This document shows positions 42,965 through 51,942 of a stretch of DNA of 64,000 nt, one piece after another; within the stretch, counting starts at the first letter, position 1; every line of letters begins with the position of its first letter. A program made the translations under genes and the position numbers. This stretch comes from Chitinophaga eiseniae (GTDB taxonomy: Bacteria; Bacteroidota; Bacteroidia; Chitinophagales; Chitinophagaceae), in contig NZ_JABAHZ010000006.1 in the NCBI RefSeq assembly GCF_012641265.1, forward strand, positions 310,001 to 374,000. The letters run 5' to 3'. The notes under the pieces were generated by a model that saw nothing but the letters and a program-made list of their open reading frames with translations, was not told the DNA's origin and did not search any database.

Positions 42965-43000
42965 AACGGGACAGCAAGTTATACTTGCTGTCCCGTTTTC
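42965..43000 (+). terminator. Terminator of tRNA-Leu
   Basis: AACGGGACAGCAAG and CTTGCTGTCCCGTT form a perfect 14-bp stem with a 5-nt loop, then TTCTTTT. Confidence 0.88.
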
Positions 43001-43220
43001 TTTTGGGCGAAAATCATATCCTGCTTCCCTGCTGGTTATTACAAAATTCCTTTCATTTCCGGCCTGCTCATTACAATCTTACCAGCATATGGCCTTCGTA
43101 CATTTTGAAATAAGAAAGGACAGAGCATTAGAAATATTTTGATTTCTCCCATTCATTGAGTACTAATGCTACTTTCTGTGGGTAGTTTATGCATTATCAC
43201 ATCTGCATAAACAAAGCTAA
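43001..43220. other. Intergenic region before the DUF3800 gene
   Basis: 220-bp spacer with no supported gene or repeat; no direct copy of the tRNA-Leu 3' end was found here. Confidence 0.4.
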
Positions 43221-43955
43221 ATGAAATTCTGTCTTTACTTAGATGAAAGTGGCGATCATGGATTAACCCAAATAAATAGCGGATTTCCTGTGTTCTTATT
43301 ATGCGGAATATTGCTTTCTGAAACTGATTATCCGGCCTTACGAGATAATATAAATGCCATCAAAAATGAATTTTGGGGAAATAAGCATGTAATTTTCCAT
43401 TCCAGGGATATTAGGAAGTGTAACAACGAATTCGCAATTCTATTCGATTTGAATGTAAAGGAGAGGTTTTATGAAAGGATAAATAACCTTATATCCCAGA
43501 ATAATTATGTAGTCATTGCTTCCGCAATTCAAAAGGACGAATACATCAAAAGATATGGGTTACTCTCTAGTGGTGTTTATGAGATTGCATTATCCTTTAT
43601 AATTGAAAGAGCTATATTTTTCCTGGATGACGTAAGAGCTAGTGGAAAAGAACTGGAAATTATAATAGAAAAACGAGGTAAAAAGGAAGATAAACAATTG
43701 GAGGAACATTTTCAACGATTGCTTTCCAGAGGAACCGGATATGTTAATGCAGAGAGATTGAAGACATATAACCTATCTATTATATTTAAAGGCAAAAAAG
43801 AGAATATTAACGGACTTCAATTATCGGATTTAATTGCTTACCCGATTGCTACCTTTGTTATAGATATGAAACGCGTAAATTTAGCCTTCAAGATAATAGC
43901 CAGTAAAATCTATACAAAGAATGGCAAAATGTACGGTTTAAAGGTATTTCCATAA
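43221..43955 (+). CDS. DUF3800 domain-containing protein
   Basis: A 244-residue protein with the DUF3800 signature: FCLYLDESGDHGLTQINSGF near the start, FPVFLLCGILLSETDY, and the late acidic motif NGLQLSDLIAYPIATFV. The family has an RNase H-like fold with conserved Asp/Glu residues and is often found on mobile or defence islands; its activity is not established. The gene is clearly richer in A+T than its neighbours and lies just after tRNA-Leu, a common integration site. No integrase or second repeat copy is present, so transfer is likely but unproven. Confidence 0.85.
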   Translation: MKFCLYLDESGDHGLTQINSGFPVFLLCGILLSETDYPALRDNINAIKNEFWGNKHVIFHSRDIRKCNNEFAILFDLNVKERFYERINNLISQNNYVVIASAIQKDEYIKRYGLLSSGVYEIALSFIIERAIFFLDDVRASGKELEIIIEKRGKKEDKQLEEHFQRLLSRGTGYVNAERLKTYNLSIIFKGKKENINGLQLSDLIAYPIATFVIDMKRVNLAFKIIASKIYTKNGKMYGLKVFP

Positions 43956-43958
43956 AAA

Positions 43959-43989
43959 TATAAAGCCCAGCTCAACACCAGGCTTTATA
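43959..43989. terminator. Hairpin after the DUF3800 gene
   Basis: TATAAAGCC and GGCTTTATA form a perfect 9-bp stem with a 13-nt loop, 4 nt past the stop. There is no good T-run, so it may only stabilise the mRNA end. Confidence 0.5.
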
Positions 43990-44112
43990 CCGATCGGGGA
44001 CACCCCAGTCCAATATTTTTGTATCACTATTTCGAAATTCACATCACAAATATACGTTTTTTATTTCTTCAAACTGAAAAGAGCAAATAAATAAAACCAA
44101 AAACATATCACA

Positions 44113-44535
44113 TTGAAATTCCGGAAAACAAACCTCCTGCCTGGCATCCTGGTTGCTTTGCTGCTCTGCGCGCTGCTATCCTGCCAAAAATCCAACGATG
44201 GCACCCCTTCAGATATGCTCCAGGTTATTTATGAAGTGGAATCCCAGACCAGCGCACCTTTCGGTCCTATAAAATATACGGCGTCCGAGAAAGACAGTGG
44301 CGTGGTGAGGTCTGTTACCCACAGCTGGACAGTAAGCGGGGTAGGCCTCTTTCAAAAAACCGTATTGATAAAAAAAGAGCAGGTAGCCCTGCTGGACGTA
44401 CAACATCCCAGTTCTAACCAATGGAAGATCCGCATTAGATCTGCCGATGGTTCCCTGCTGGTGGAAGGACCGGTAAAGTTTGCCGCTGGCGCTCCCGGCT
44501 ACTACTATTCCCATCTCGAACTGACGATCAACTAA
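44113..44535 (+). CDS. Small lipoprotein of unknown function
   Basis: A 140-residue lipoprotein: signal LLPGILVALLLCALLSC, then KSNDGTPSDMLQ. The mature part alternates as a beta-sandwich (QVIYEVESQTSAPFGPIKYT, HSWTVSGVGLFQKTVLIKKE) like other Bacteroidota lipoproteins of this size. The start codon is TTG at 44113; no ATG or GTG is in a suitable place. No family or partner recognised. Confidence 0.7.
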   Translation: MKFRKTNLLPGILVALLLCALLSCQKSNDGTPSDMLQVIYEVESQTSAPFGPIKYTASEKDSGVVRSVTHSWTVSGVGLFQKTVLIKKEQVALLDVQHPSSNQWKIRIRSADGSLLVEGPVKFAAGAPGYYYSHLELTIN

Positions 44536-44694
44536 ACTCATTATACAAATTATACATATCATACTTAACAATTAGCTAACCTCCGCTTAATATGCGGCTA
44601 ACAATAATGGTTGAATTTACATGCATATCCCTACCCTGGTTGCTATCCGGGAAAACCTCTTACCTGTTGTTTGTTTTTCTTAACGTTGATTAGC

Positions 44695-44726
44695 AAGGAA
44701 GGTGGCGAAAATCCCTTCCTTTTTTA
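44695..44726 (+). terminator. Terminator upstream of the DUF2130 gene
   Basis: AAGGAAGG and CCTTCCTT form an 8-bp stem, then TTTTTATT. It lies 160 nt after the lipoprotein stop and 49 nt before the DUF2130 start, leaving room for a long 3' UTR or a small RNA. Confidence 0.65.
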
Positions 44727-44774
44727 TTCCGGCTGCCAATCCCCTATCTTTACGTAATTTTTTTACTGAATACT

Positions 44775-46067
44775 ATGGGAACATCAATTACCTGTCCCAG
44801 TTGCCGGCACCAATTTGTCATGGAGGATGCCTTTGCAGCGGATATCGAAAAAGAAATGCGTGGTAAAATGGAAGGTGAATGGCGTAAACGTCTGAAAGCC
44901 CTCCAGGAAGAAAAAGATACGCTCCAGTCGGAAAAAGACCGGATGACGCAGGAACGCCGGCAAATAGACCTGCTCAAACAACAGCAGGAAGAAGAAGTAA
45001 CCAAACGTGTACTGGCGGAGAAAAAACGGCTGCAGGAAAACCTGGAAGCAGAGTTACGCAAATCTATCACTGCCGATCTCGACAACCAGCTGGCAGTGCT
45101 GAAAGAAGCCAACCTGGAACAGGAAGAAAAGCTGAAAGAAGCCAGGAAACACGAGCTCGAATTTCTGCGCAAGGAACAGGAACTAAAAGCCAGGGAACAG
45201 GAACTTGAAATAGACCTGCAAAAAAAACTGCTGGAAGCCCGCTCTGAACTGGCTGATAAAATACGTCGCGAAGAAGCAGAACGCAACGCGCTGAAAGATA
45301 CCGAATACCATATGCGCTTAAAAGAACTGGAAAAACAACTCGACGACCAGCGCAAACTCGCAGAAGAAATGAAGCGTAAAGCAGAGCAAGGTTCTACTCA
45401 ACTGCAAGGAGAGGCACAGGAACTGGTACTGGAAGAAATGCTGCGTACCCATTTCCCCTTCGATGAAATTACACCTGTGGGCAAAGGCGTGCGTGGCGCG
45501 GATTGTATCCAGCTGGTACGGAACCAATACGGCCAGGAATGCGGCCGCATTATCTATGAAAGTAAACGCACCAAGGAGTTTACCCGCGACTGGGTAGAAA
45601 AACTCAAAGCCGATATGCGCAGCCAGGGCGTTGAAGTAGCCATACTCGTTACCCAAACCATGCCTAAAGACATGGAACGCTTTGGTGAAAAAGACGGCGT
45701 CTGGATCTGTACTTTCTCCGAAGCCAAAGCGCTCGCACATGTGCTGCGCGATGGCATCATCAAAATTTCCAGCAAACTCCGCTCCCAGGAAAACAAAGGC
45801 GACAAAATGCACATGCTCTATGAATACCTTACCGGTGGAGAGTTTGCCGAACAATGGAAAGCGATCCGGGAAGGATTTATGGCTATGAAACTATCTATTC
45901 AGCGGGAACGCGATGCCATGGAAAAACTCTGGAAGGCCCGCGAAAAACAACTGGAAAAAGTATTACTCAATGCCGCTCATATCAGGGGATCTATTGAAGG
46001 TATTGCCGGCAGCGATTCAGTAGATCTGCAATTGCTGGAAGATGCAGCGGATGAATTATTGGATTGA
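44775..46067 (+). CDS. DUF2130 protein: zinc-ribbon, coiled coil, nuclease-like domain
   Basis: A 430-residue protein in three parts. An N-terminal CPSCRHQF pair of cysteines suggests half a zinc ribbon. Residues about 25-215 are a highly charged coiled coil (EERRQIDLLKQQQEEE-like stretches). Residues about 220-420 form the DUF2130 domain (LVLEEMLRTHFPFDEITPVG, GADCIQLVRNQYG, RIIYESKRTKEFTRDWVEKL), where ESKRTK resembles the Glu-x-Lys of PD-(D/E)XK nucleases. The family has no assigned function; DNA-related activity is inferred. Monocistronic or followed by the HAD gene (30-bp gap). Confidence 0.82.
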   Translation: MGTSITCPSCRHQFVMEDAFAADIEKEMRGKMEGEWRKRLKALQEEKDTLQSEKDRMTQERRQIDLLKQQQEEEVTKRVLAEKKRLQENLEAELRKSITADLDNQLAVLKEANLEQEEKLKEARKHELEFLRKEQELKAREQELEIDLQKKLLEARSELADKIRREEAERNALKDTEYHMRLKELEKQLDDQRKLAEEMKRKAEQGSTQLQGEAQELVLEEMLRTHFPFDEITPVGKGVRGADCIQLVRNQYGQECGRIIYESKRTKEFTRDWVEKLKADMRSQGVEVAILVTQTMPKDMERFGEKDGVWICTFSEAKALAHVLRDGIIKISSKLRSQENKGDKMHMLYEYLTGGEFAEQWKAIREGFMAMKLSIQRERDAMEKLWKAREKQLEKVLLNAAHIRGSIEGIAGSDSVDLQLLEDAADELLD

Positions 46068-46097
46068 TTCTAATTCTTAAAAAACATATCTCCATCT

Positions 46098-46715
46098 ATG
46101 CCTCAACCTATCAGCACCATTATCTTTGACCTGGGAGCAGTATTGATAGACTGGAATCCTCGTCATCTCTATCGTAAAATTTTTTCTTCCGAAGAAGAAA
46201 TGGAAACCTTCCTGCGCGATGTTTGCACGTCCGACTGGAATGAAGTACAAGACGAAGGCAGAAGCCTCGAAGAAGGCACTAACCTGTTGATAAAAAGTTT
46301 TCCGCAACATGAAACCAATATCCGCGCTTACTACGGCAGATGGGAAGAAATGCTCGGCGGTGAAATAGAAGGCACTAAAAATATATTGCAGCAACTGAAA
46401 GAAAGCGGACAATATAAATTGTATGCGCTCACCAACTGGTCTAATGAAACATTCCCTGTTGCGTGGGCCATCTATCCCTCTCTTCATTGGTTTGATGGCA
46501 TCGTGGTATCCGGAAAAGAAAAAATGCGCAAGCCCGATCATGCATTCTATCAGTTGTTGCTCGACCGTTACCAGGTACCTGCAGCACAGGCATTATTTAT
46601 CGATGATAACATACGCAACATTATTGCTGCGCGTGAGTTTGGCATCGACAGCATTTTATTTGAAAATTCACATCAGTTAAAAAATGAATTAGAAAAACGA
46701 TCTATTATCGTTTAA
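46098..46715 (+). CDS. HAD family phosphatase
   Basis: A 205-residue haloacid dehalogenase-like hydrolase. Motif I, TIIFDLGAVLIDWN, carries the nucleophile Asp; motif II is YALTNWSNE; motif III/IV is KMRKPDHAFYQLLL and ALFIDDNIRNIIAAREFGID. The helical cap lies between motifs I and II. It resembles YihX-type sugar phosphatases. It starts 30 bp after the DUF2130 gene and may be co-transcribed. Confidence 0.9.
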   Translation: MPQPISTIIFDLGAVLIDWNPRHLYRKIFSSEEEMETFLRDVCTSDWNEVQDEGRSLEEGTNLLIKSFPQHETNIRAYYGRWEEMLGGEIEGTKNILQQLKESGQYKLYALTNWSNETFPVAWAIYPSLHWFDGIVVSGKEKMRKPDHAFYQLLLDRYQVPAAQALFIDDNIRNIIAAREFGIDSILFENSHQLKNELEKRSIIV

Positions 46716-46924
46716 TGCACTTTATTAATAACTGAATTTGTTAGCCCTTCTTTCACTTTAAGATTTCATTAACACTCCACTGCTAAACTTCCTGTAACAA
46801 TCAGCTATCTAAACCGTTCAAGAAAGGAATACAACGGAAAACATGATTGTCAGGAACTCAAACCTGTTTGGCTACATGAACGTTAACCTTGTAGAATCTA
46901 TTTTTAAAATTAATACGCTCGGAC

Positions 46925-47563
46925 ATGAAAAAAACATTGTTTTTATTCAGTGCCGCTGCCGCGGTGGTGGCGATGGTTTCATTCAGCAGTTGTCGGAAAG
47001 ATCCTTTGAAAGACATGACCAATGAGGAGTCGCGGATCTATATTACTAATCACGATAGTACCGCCAACTTCAAAGCCTATTCAACTTTTAGCATAGTAGA
47101 CTCGGTAGCGGTGTTAACACTGGCTGGCGACAGCGCTAAAAAAGCGTTGACGGATTACGACAAAAAACTGATTTCGTCTGTAACCGCTGCCATGCAGCAA
47201 AAAGGTTACACACTGGTGAGTAAAAATGCGAAACCAGACCTTGGCATCAATCTTACCCGCATCGACAATTCCTACAGCACTATCTCCTGGAATCCAGGAT
47301 GGTGGGGCGGATGGGGCTACTGGGATCCCGGCTACTGGGGCTACCCCGGTGGCGGTTGGTACTGGCCTTCTTATTACACGGTATACCGCGTAAATGAGAA
47401 ACAGGTAGCTATCGATGCCTTCGATCTTAAAAATCCGAAAAACAGCAAATTTGTTGCCGTGTGGAATTCCCTCTGGCGCGGTTCAGGTGTATGGAACATC
47501 GATAATATCGATTCCATGGTACAGGCTTCTTTCGCCCAATCACCCTACCTGACAAACAAATAA
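46925..47563 (+). CDS. DUF4136 lipoprotein
   Basis: A 212-residue lipoprotein: signal KTLFLFSAAAAVVAMVSFSS ending at a Cys. It has the DUF4136 layout (ANFKAYSTFSIVDSV, KLISSVTAAMQQKGYTLVSK, DLGINLTRIDN) with an insert unusually rich in Trp, Gly and Tyr (WNPGWWGGWGYWDPGYWGYP). The domain function is unknown; many members are periplasmic lipoproteins next to outer-membrane barrels. The following gene encodes such a barrel, 32 bp downstream. Confidence 0.85.
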   Translation: MKKTLFLFSAAAAVVAMVSFSSCRKDPLKDMTNEESRIYITNHDSTANFKAYSTFSIVDSVAVLTLAGDSAKKALTDYDKKLISSVTAAMQQKGYTLVSKNAKPDLGINLTRIDNSYSTISWNPGWWGGWGYWDPGYWGYPGGGWYWPSYYTVYRVNEKQVAIDAFDLKNPKNSKFVAVWNSLWRGSGVWNIDNIDSMVQASFAQSPYLTNK

Positions 47564-47595
47564 TGTTGATCACGAACTTTTAAACTGACAGGAAG

Positions 47596-48216
47596 ATGAA
47601 AAAGATAATAAACTGGATATTGGTTTTTGCAGGCTGTTTTACTGCCCAGGCAGTATCCGCACAGGTTCGTCCACCCTTATCAGTGGATGTCAATTACTCC
47701 ATTGCACAACCCCTTGGCTCGTTAAAGGATTATTCCGACAAAACCAGCTTCCGTGGCTGGAGTGCCGGGTTACAATATATGTTGAATAACCAGTGGTCGG
47801 TAGGCTTACGCTCTGGTTACCAGGACTTTTACGAAAAACTGCCACGCGCAGTGTATCCCGATAAACAAGGCGATGTATCTGCTGTGCAAACACGCACATT
47901 ACAGGTAATTCCGATACAGGCAACGGTGAGCTATGCATTTACTAAACCTGAATCCGCCGTTATTCCATATGCAACGGTTGGCGTGGGTGCAGCCAGTATG
48001 AATTATGAGAAATATTGGGGTGAGTTTGTGGAGAAGAATAACAGCTGGCAATTCCTGGTAAGCCCTGAAATTGGTATCAATGTGCCGTTCGGCAAGGCGT
48101 CGCCACTGATGTTTAACGCCAATGTACGCTACAATTATGCGCCGTACAAATACAATGATATTACCAGCTTCAACAGCGTACAAGGCAACATAGGATTGAA
48201 GTTCCACCTGAACTAA
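47596..48216 (+). CDS. Outer-membrane beta-barrel protein
   Basis: A 206-residue protein with a signal peptide (IINWILVFAGCFTAQAVSAQ) and an OMP_b-brl/OmpW-like eight-strand barrel: SAGLQYMLNNQWSVGLRSGY, TLQVIPIQATVSYAF, IPYATVGVGAASMNYEKYW and NIGLKFHLN at the end. It is likely a small structural or sensing porin and may be co-expressed with the DUF4136 lipoprotein. A strong terminator follows. Confidence 0.82.
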   Translation: MKKIINWILVFAGCFTAQAVSAQVRPPLSVDVNYSIAQPLGSLKDYSDKTSFRGWSAGLQYMLNNQWSVGLRSGYQDFYEKLPRAVYPDKQGDVSAVQTRTLQVIPIQATVSYAFTKPESAVIPYATVGVGAASMNYEKYWGEFVEKNNSWQFLVSPEIGINVPFGKASPLMFNANVRYNYAPYKYNDITSFNSVQGNIGLKFHLN

Positions 48217-48256
48217 CATCCGGTTTACCAATATACTGTGAGAAATGTGAGCGAGG

Positions 48257-48292
48257 GTCCCATCCGTTATTACAGCGGATGGGACATTTTTT
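48257..48292 (+). terminator. Terminator after the beta-barrel gene
   Basis: GTCCCATCCG and CGGATGGGAC form a 10-bp perfect stem, followed by ATTTTTTT. It overlaps the stop of the convergent apbE gene. Confidence 0.85.
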
Positions 48293-49308
48293 TAGAACTC
48301 CATGTACTGCTTAAAGCCTTTACTGAAAGCCTCTTTGATAGTTCCGTCTTTATCTTTATAAATATAAATAGCTTCCAGTCCGTACTCCGGGTGTCTGTTA
48401 ATAAAGGCCATCCCCTTATCTACTCCCATTAATATTAACGGGTTATCGAAGGCATCAGCTGTAAAACAATCTTTCGCAATCACCGTTACACTGATAATGT
48501 TATTGTGTAAAGCAATCCCTGTAAGCGGATGAATAGTATGCGCGAAACGGGTACGTCCCTGGTCAAAAAAACGGCGATAATTTCCGCTGGTAGCTATTCC
48601 CTTGTCGGGCAACCTTACCAGCCCCTGCACGGGCTCGTAGGTGGTATCACCTGGCGATGGTCTTTCTATTCCCACACTCCACACCTTATGCAAGTGATTG
48701 TGGCCGCGGGCGCATAGCTCCCCTCCTACATCCACCAGGTAATTTTCAATACCCAACGATGCCAGGAAGTGCCCGATTACATCTACCGTATATCCCTGTG
48801 CAATACCATTACAATCTATTTGCACGCCCTTCTTTACAGTATACAGCTCGTTCCCTTTTACCCGGAGATAACGGGAACCCACCAACGTCAGAACAGCTTT
48901 AATACTGTCTGTTGGCGGAACACCTTTAAAGCCCGGTTTTGTGACACCAAATCCCCACAGGTATACCAATGGCTTCACCGTAATGTCAAACAGGCCGTTA
49001 GTGGCTTTATTCGTTGATAAAGCCTTTTCTATCACCGCCTTCATATGCTCATCCATCTGCACCCGTCCGGTTTCATTAAACTGGTTAATAACGGATCCCG
49101 GCTTGTACAGGGATAAAGACTGATCAATGACACGAAAAATGGAATCAATGCGTGGTTGCAGGGAAGCAGTGTCGGCAGATAAATATTTCACAATGTAATA
49201 GGTACCCTGTGCCTTTCCTTCACAGGCCATCAGTTTCATGGGCGATTGCTGCGCCCTTACAGCAGTAGCGCATAACAGGGCGCCTGCCAATAAAAATAAT
49301 TTCGTCAT
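48292..49308 (-). CDS. apbE: FAD:protein FMN transferase (ApbE)
   Basis: A 338-residue exported protein with signal LFLLAGALLCATAVRAQ. ApbE motifs: GKAQGTYYIVKYL, KPGSVINQFNETGRVQ, GIAQGYTVDVIGHFLASLGI, YLVDVGGELCARG, GIATSGNYRRFF and HTIHPLTGIALHNNII. It covalently attaches FMN to target proteins such as the NqrB/C or RnfG subunits using Mg and FAD. No target gene is adjacent here. It lies 49 bp after the acyl-CoA dehydrogenase gene stop and may be co-transcribed. Confidence 0.93.
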   Translation of the reverse strand: MTKLFLLAGALLCATAVRAQQSPMKLMACEGKAQGTYYIVKYLSADTASLQPRIDSIFRVIDQSLSLYKPGSVINQFNETGRVQMDEHMKAVIEKALSTNKATNGLFDITVKPLVYLWGFGVTKPGFKGVPPTDSIKAVLTLVGSRYLRVKGNELYTVKKGVQIDCNGIAQGYTVDVIGHFLASLGIENYLVDVGGELCARGHNHLHKVWSVGIERPSPGDTTYEPVQGLVRLPDKGIATSGNYRRFFDQGRTRFAHTIHPLTGIALHNNIISVTVIAKDCFTADAFDNPLILMGVDKGMAFINRHPEYGLEAIYIYKDKDGTIKEAFSKGFKQYMEF

Positions 49309-49356
49309 GGTATTTAAAGAGAGAGCAGCTACCAGCGCTGTTCTCCATATCGATTG

Positions 49357-50535
49357 CTATTTAAATGCATCCAAACCGGTAACATCCATACCAGTGATCA
49401 GTAAATGTATTTCGTGGGTGCCTTCGTAAGTCATTACACTTTCCAGGTTCATCATGTGGCGCATCACGGAAAATTCGCCGGTAATCCCCATGCCACCCAG
49501 AATCGTGCGGGCATTACGGGCAATATTGGCGGCTATTTCACAGGAATTTCGCTTGGCCATGGAAATCTGTGCAGGCGTGGCTTTACCCTCATTTTTCAAT
49601 ACGCCTAAACGCCAGTTGAGCAATTGCGCTTTGGTGATTTCCGTTACCATCTCCGCCAGTTTTTTCTGGGTAAGCTGAAAACCACCTATGGGTCTGTCAA
49701 ACTGTACCCGTTCTTTTGCGTAACGCAGCGCAGTATCATAGCAATCCATGGCAGCACCTACCGCTCCCCAGGCAATACCATAGCGGGCAGAAGAAAGGCA
49801 GGTTAAAGGACCTTTCAATCCTTTGGCGCCAGGTAAAATATTTTCTTTCGGCACCCGTACCTGGTCAAACACCAGTTCACCGGTAGCGCTGGCGCGCAAA
49901 CTCCACTTTCCTTTTGTTTCAGGGGTCGAAAATCCTTCCATGCCTCTTTCCACGATCAGCCCACGGATCACGCCTGCTTCATCTTTGGCCCATACCACGG
50001 CAATGTCTGCAAAAGGCGCATTGGAAATCCACATTTTAGCGCCATTCAATATCACATGATCGCCCTCTTCGCGGAAATTGGTGAGCATGCCTGCCGGATT
50101 AGAACCATGGTCGGGCTCCGTTAAGCCAAAACAACCCATCATTTCACCAGTGGCCAATTTGGGAAGATATTTCCGTTTCTGTGCCTCGCTGCCAAAAGTG
50201 AAAATAGGAAACATCACCAGCGAACCCTGTACAGATGCGGTAGAACGAACCCCGCTATCACCACGCTCCAGTTCCTGCATCATTAAACCGTAGGAAATAT
50301 AGTCCATTCCACCACCGCCATATTCCGCCGGAATGGTAGGACCAAAACAACCCAGTTCCCCCAGTCCTTTTAATATCTGTGAGGGAAAAGTGGCACGTTG
50401 ACAATAATCTTCGATAATCGGAGATACTTCTTTTTTTACCCATTGCCTTACCGCATCGCGGGCTAACAAATGTTCTTCTTTCAACAACTCATCTACGCCA
50501 AAATAATCCGGTGACTGAAACAAATCTTGTTGCAT
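49357..50535 (-). CDS. Acyl-CoA dehydrogenase (glutaryl-CoA dehydrogenase-like)
   Basis: A 392-residue flavoenzyme. ACAD motifs: LGCFGPTIPAEYGGGGMDYI, GDSGVRSTASVQGSLVMFPI, MGCFGLTEPDHGSNPAGMLT, KMWISNAPFADIAVVWA, and the catalytic Glu in MTYEGTHEIHLL. The RSTASVQGSLVM stretch resembles glutaryl-CoA dehydrogenase, which also decarboxylates its product; the Glu in YEGTHEIH fits. The exact acyl substrate is inferred. Upstream of apbE on the same strand. Confidence 0.9.
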   Translation of the reverse strand: MQQDLFQSPDYFGVDELLKEEHLLARDAVRQWVKKEVSPIIEDYCQRATFPSQILKGLGELGCFGPTIPAEYGGGGMDYISYGLMMQELERGDSGVRSTASVQGSLVMFPIFTFGSEAQKRKYLPKLATGEMMGCFGLTEPDHGSNPAGMLTNFREEGDHVILNGAKMWISNAPFADIAVVWAKDEAGVIRGLIVERGMEGFSTPETKGKWSLRASATGELVFDQVRVPKENILPGAKGLKGPLTCLSSARYGIAWGAVGAAMDCYDTALRYAKERVQFDRPIGGFQLTQKKLAEMVTEITKAQLLNWRLGVLKNEGKATPAQISMAKRNSCEIAANIARNARTILGGMGITGEFSVMRHMMNLESVMTYEGTHEIHLLITGMDVTGLDAFK

Positions 50536-50616
50536 GAACTACAGGTTTAGGATACTCAATGTAAGAAAATAAGTGGAAAGCGGGAATTTCGTACCTTTCC
50601 TTCAAAATCGGGAGTT

Positions 50617-51054
50617 ATGGCAAGCAAAGTTCTACCTGCGCTGTTGCTATTGGGATTTTTAGTCATTGTGATGTTATCATTTCACCCCAGACCATTACAA
50701 TCAGCCGCGCTGAAAATATTTCCCCCAAAAGTAAATCCTGGCGCTAACTATGATCTAAAACGTTACTGGATGGTTTTCCTGGAAAGGGGCGCCCATCGGA
50801 CCAATGATACTGCGCTGGCAGCACAGCTTCAGGAAGGTCATCTCCAAAATATCCGCCAGCTGGCTAATGCCGGGAAGCTGTTGGTGGCAGGCCCTTTCGG
50901 CGATGATGGCGCATTAAGGGGTATTTTTATCATGGATTGCAAAGACAGTGCAGAAGTCGTTTCCCTGGTCAGCCAGGATCCGGCGGTAAAAGCAGGACAG
51001 CTGAGTTTCAGTATAAGACCATGGTGGACAGCTAAGAATTGCGTTTTTAAATAA
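50617..51054 (+). CDS. YciI family protein with N-terminal membrane/signal segment
   Basis: A 145-residue protein: helix LPALLLLGFLVIVMLSFHP, then a YCII-related domain (YWMVFLERGAHRTNDTALAA, GKLLVAGPFGDDGALRGIFI). YciI-like domains have a ferredoxin-like fold and often a His/Asp pair; the biochemical role is usually unknown. The exported or membrane-anchored form is less common. It ends at an AT-rich terminator. Confidence 0.8.
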   Translation: MASKVLPALLLLGFLVIVMLSFHPRPLQSAALKIFPPKVNPGANYDLKRYWMVFLERGAHRTNDTALAAQLQEGHLQNIRQLANAGKLLVAGPFGDDGALRGIFIMDCKDSAEVVSLVSQDPAVKAGQLSFSIRPWWTAKNCVFK

Positions 51055-51060
51055 AAAAAA

Positions 51061-51101
51061 TTGGTATTCAGTTACCGTTATACACAACAACCAAATACCA
51101 A
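51061..51101. terminator. Convergent terminator between the YciI and pyrF genes
   Basis: TTGGTATT (51061-51068) and AATACCAA (51094-51101) form an 8-bp stem with A-runs and T-runs on both sides. Confidence 0.55.
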
Positions 51102-51117
51102 TTTCTTTAAAAAAAAT

Positions 51118-51942
51118 TTATACAGCAGCCACCATTTTGTTCAGGTAGCTGGCCATTTCCAGCTGGTATTGCCGGGCTACTTTCCTGGCATCATCTGCGA
51201 AATCTTCTCCGTTGCCGGCATAAATAATAGCGCGACTGGCATTCACCAGCAGGCCACAGTCTTTATTCATAGCTTGCAGGGAAATTTCCTCCAGGCTGCC
51301 GCCTTGCGCTCCTACACCTGGTACCAGGAAGAAGTTATCTGGCGCCAGTTTACGGATATATCCCAACTGGGAAGAGGACTGCGTAGCCCCTACCACAAAC
51401 ATCATGTTATCAGGAGTACCCCATTCCATGCAGGCTTTCAGTACTTTCTCAAATAAAAATCCGTCGCCAACAGGTTGCAGCTGGAAGTCCTGGCTGCCTT
51501 CATTGGAAGTTAATCCCAGTACAATCGCCCATTTTTCAGAAAACTGTAAAAACGGTTCTACACTGTCTCTTCCCATATAAGGCGCCACGGTCACAGCATC
51601 GAACTTGTAAGTTTCAAAAAATGTTTTGGCATACTGAGTGGAAGTATTACCAATATCTCCGCGCTTGGCATCTGCGATGGTAAATATACCGGAAGGGATA
51701 TATTCTACCGTGCGTTGCAAACTTTCCCAGCCACGGATGCCCATACTTTCATAAAAGGCGGTATTGATCTTATAAGACACACAAAGATCCTTTGTGGCGT
51801 CAATAATCGCCTTGTTAAAGGCAAACACCGGATCTGCATGAGAAAGCAGGTGTTTTGGAATCTTTTGTATGTCTGTATCCAATCCTACACAGAGGTAAGA
51901 CTGCTTTTCCTTAATCAGATTCACCAATTCCTGTCGATTCAT
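51118..51942 (-). CDS. pyrF: Orotidine 5'-phosphate decarboxylase (type 2)
   Basis: A 274-residue TIM-barrel enzyme that converts OMP to UMP in pyrimidine synthesis. Motifs: SYLCVGLDTDIQKIPKHLLS, YKINTAFYESMGIRGWESL, the catalytic FTIADAKRGDIGNTSTQYAK, APYMGRDSVEPFLQ and FLVPGVGAQGGSLEEISLQA. Length and PYMG motif place it in the longer archaeal/bacterial type 2 branch. It stands alone. Confidence 0.95.
   Translation of the reverse strand: MNRQELVNLIKEKQSYLCVGLDTDIQKIPKHLLSHADPVFAFNKAIIDATKDLCVSYKINTAFYESMGIRGWESLQRTVEYIPSGIFTIADAKRGDIGNTSTQYAKTFFETYKFDAVTVAPYMGRDSVEPFLQFSEKWAIVLGLTSNEGSQDFQLQPVGDGFLFEKVLKACMEWGTPDNMMFVVGATQSSSQLGYIRKLAPDNFFLVPGVGAQGGSLEEISLQAMNKDCGLLVNASRAIIYAGNGEDFADDARKVARQYQLEMASYLNKMVAAV

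Noticed and set aside
42875..44112. Complete integrative element at tRNA-Leu
   Set aside because: No integrase and no second copy of the tRNA 3' end were found before 44112; only the DUF3800 gene looks foreign.
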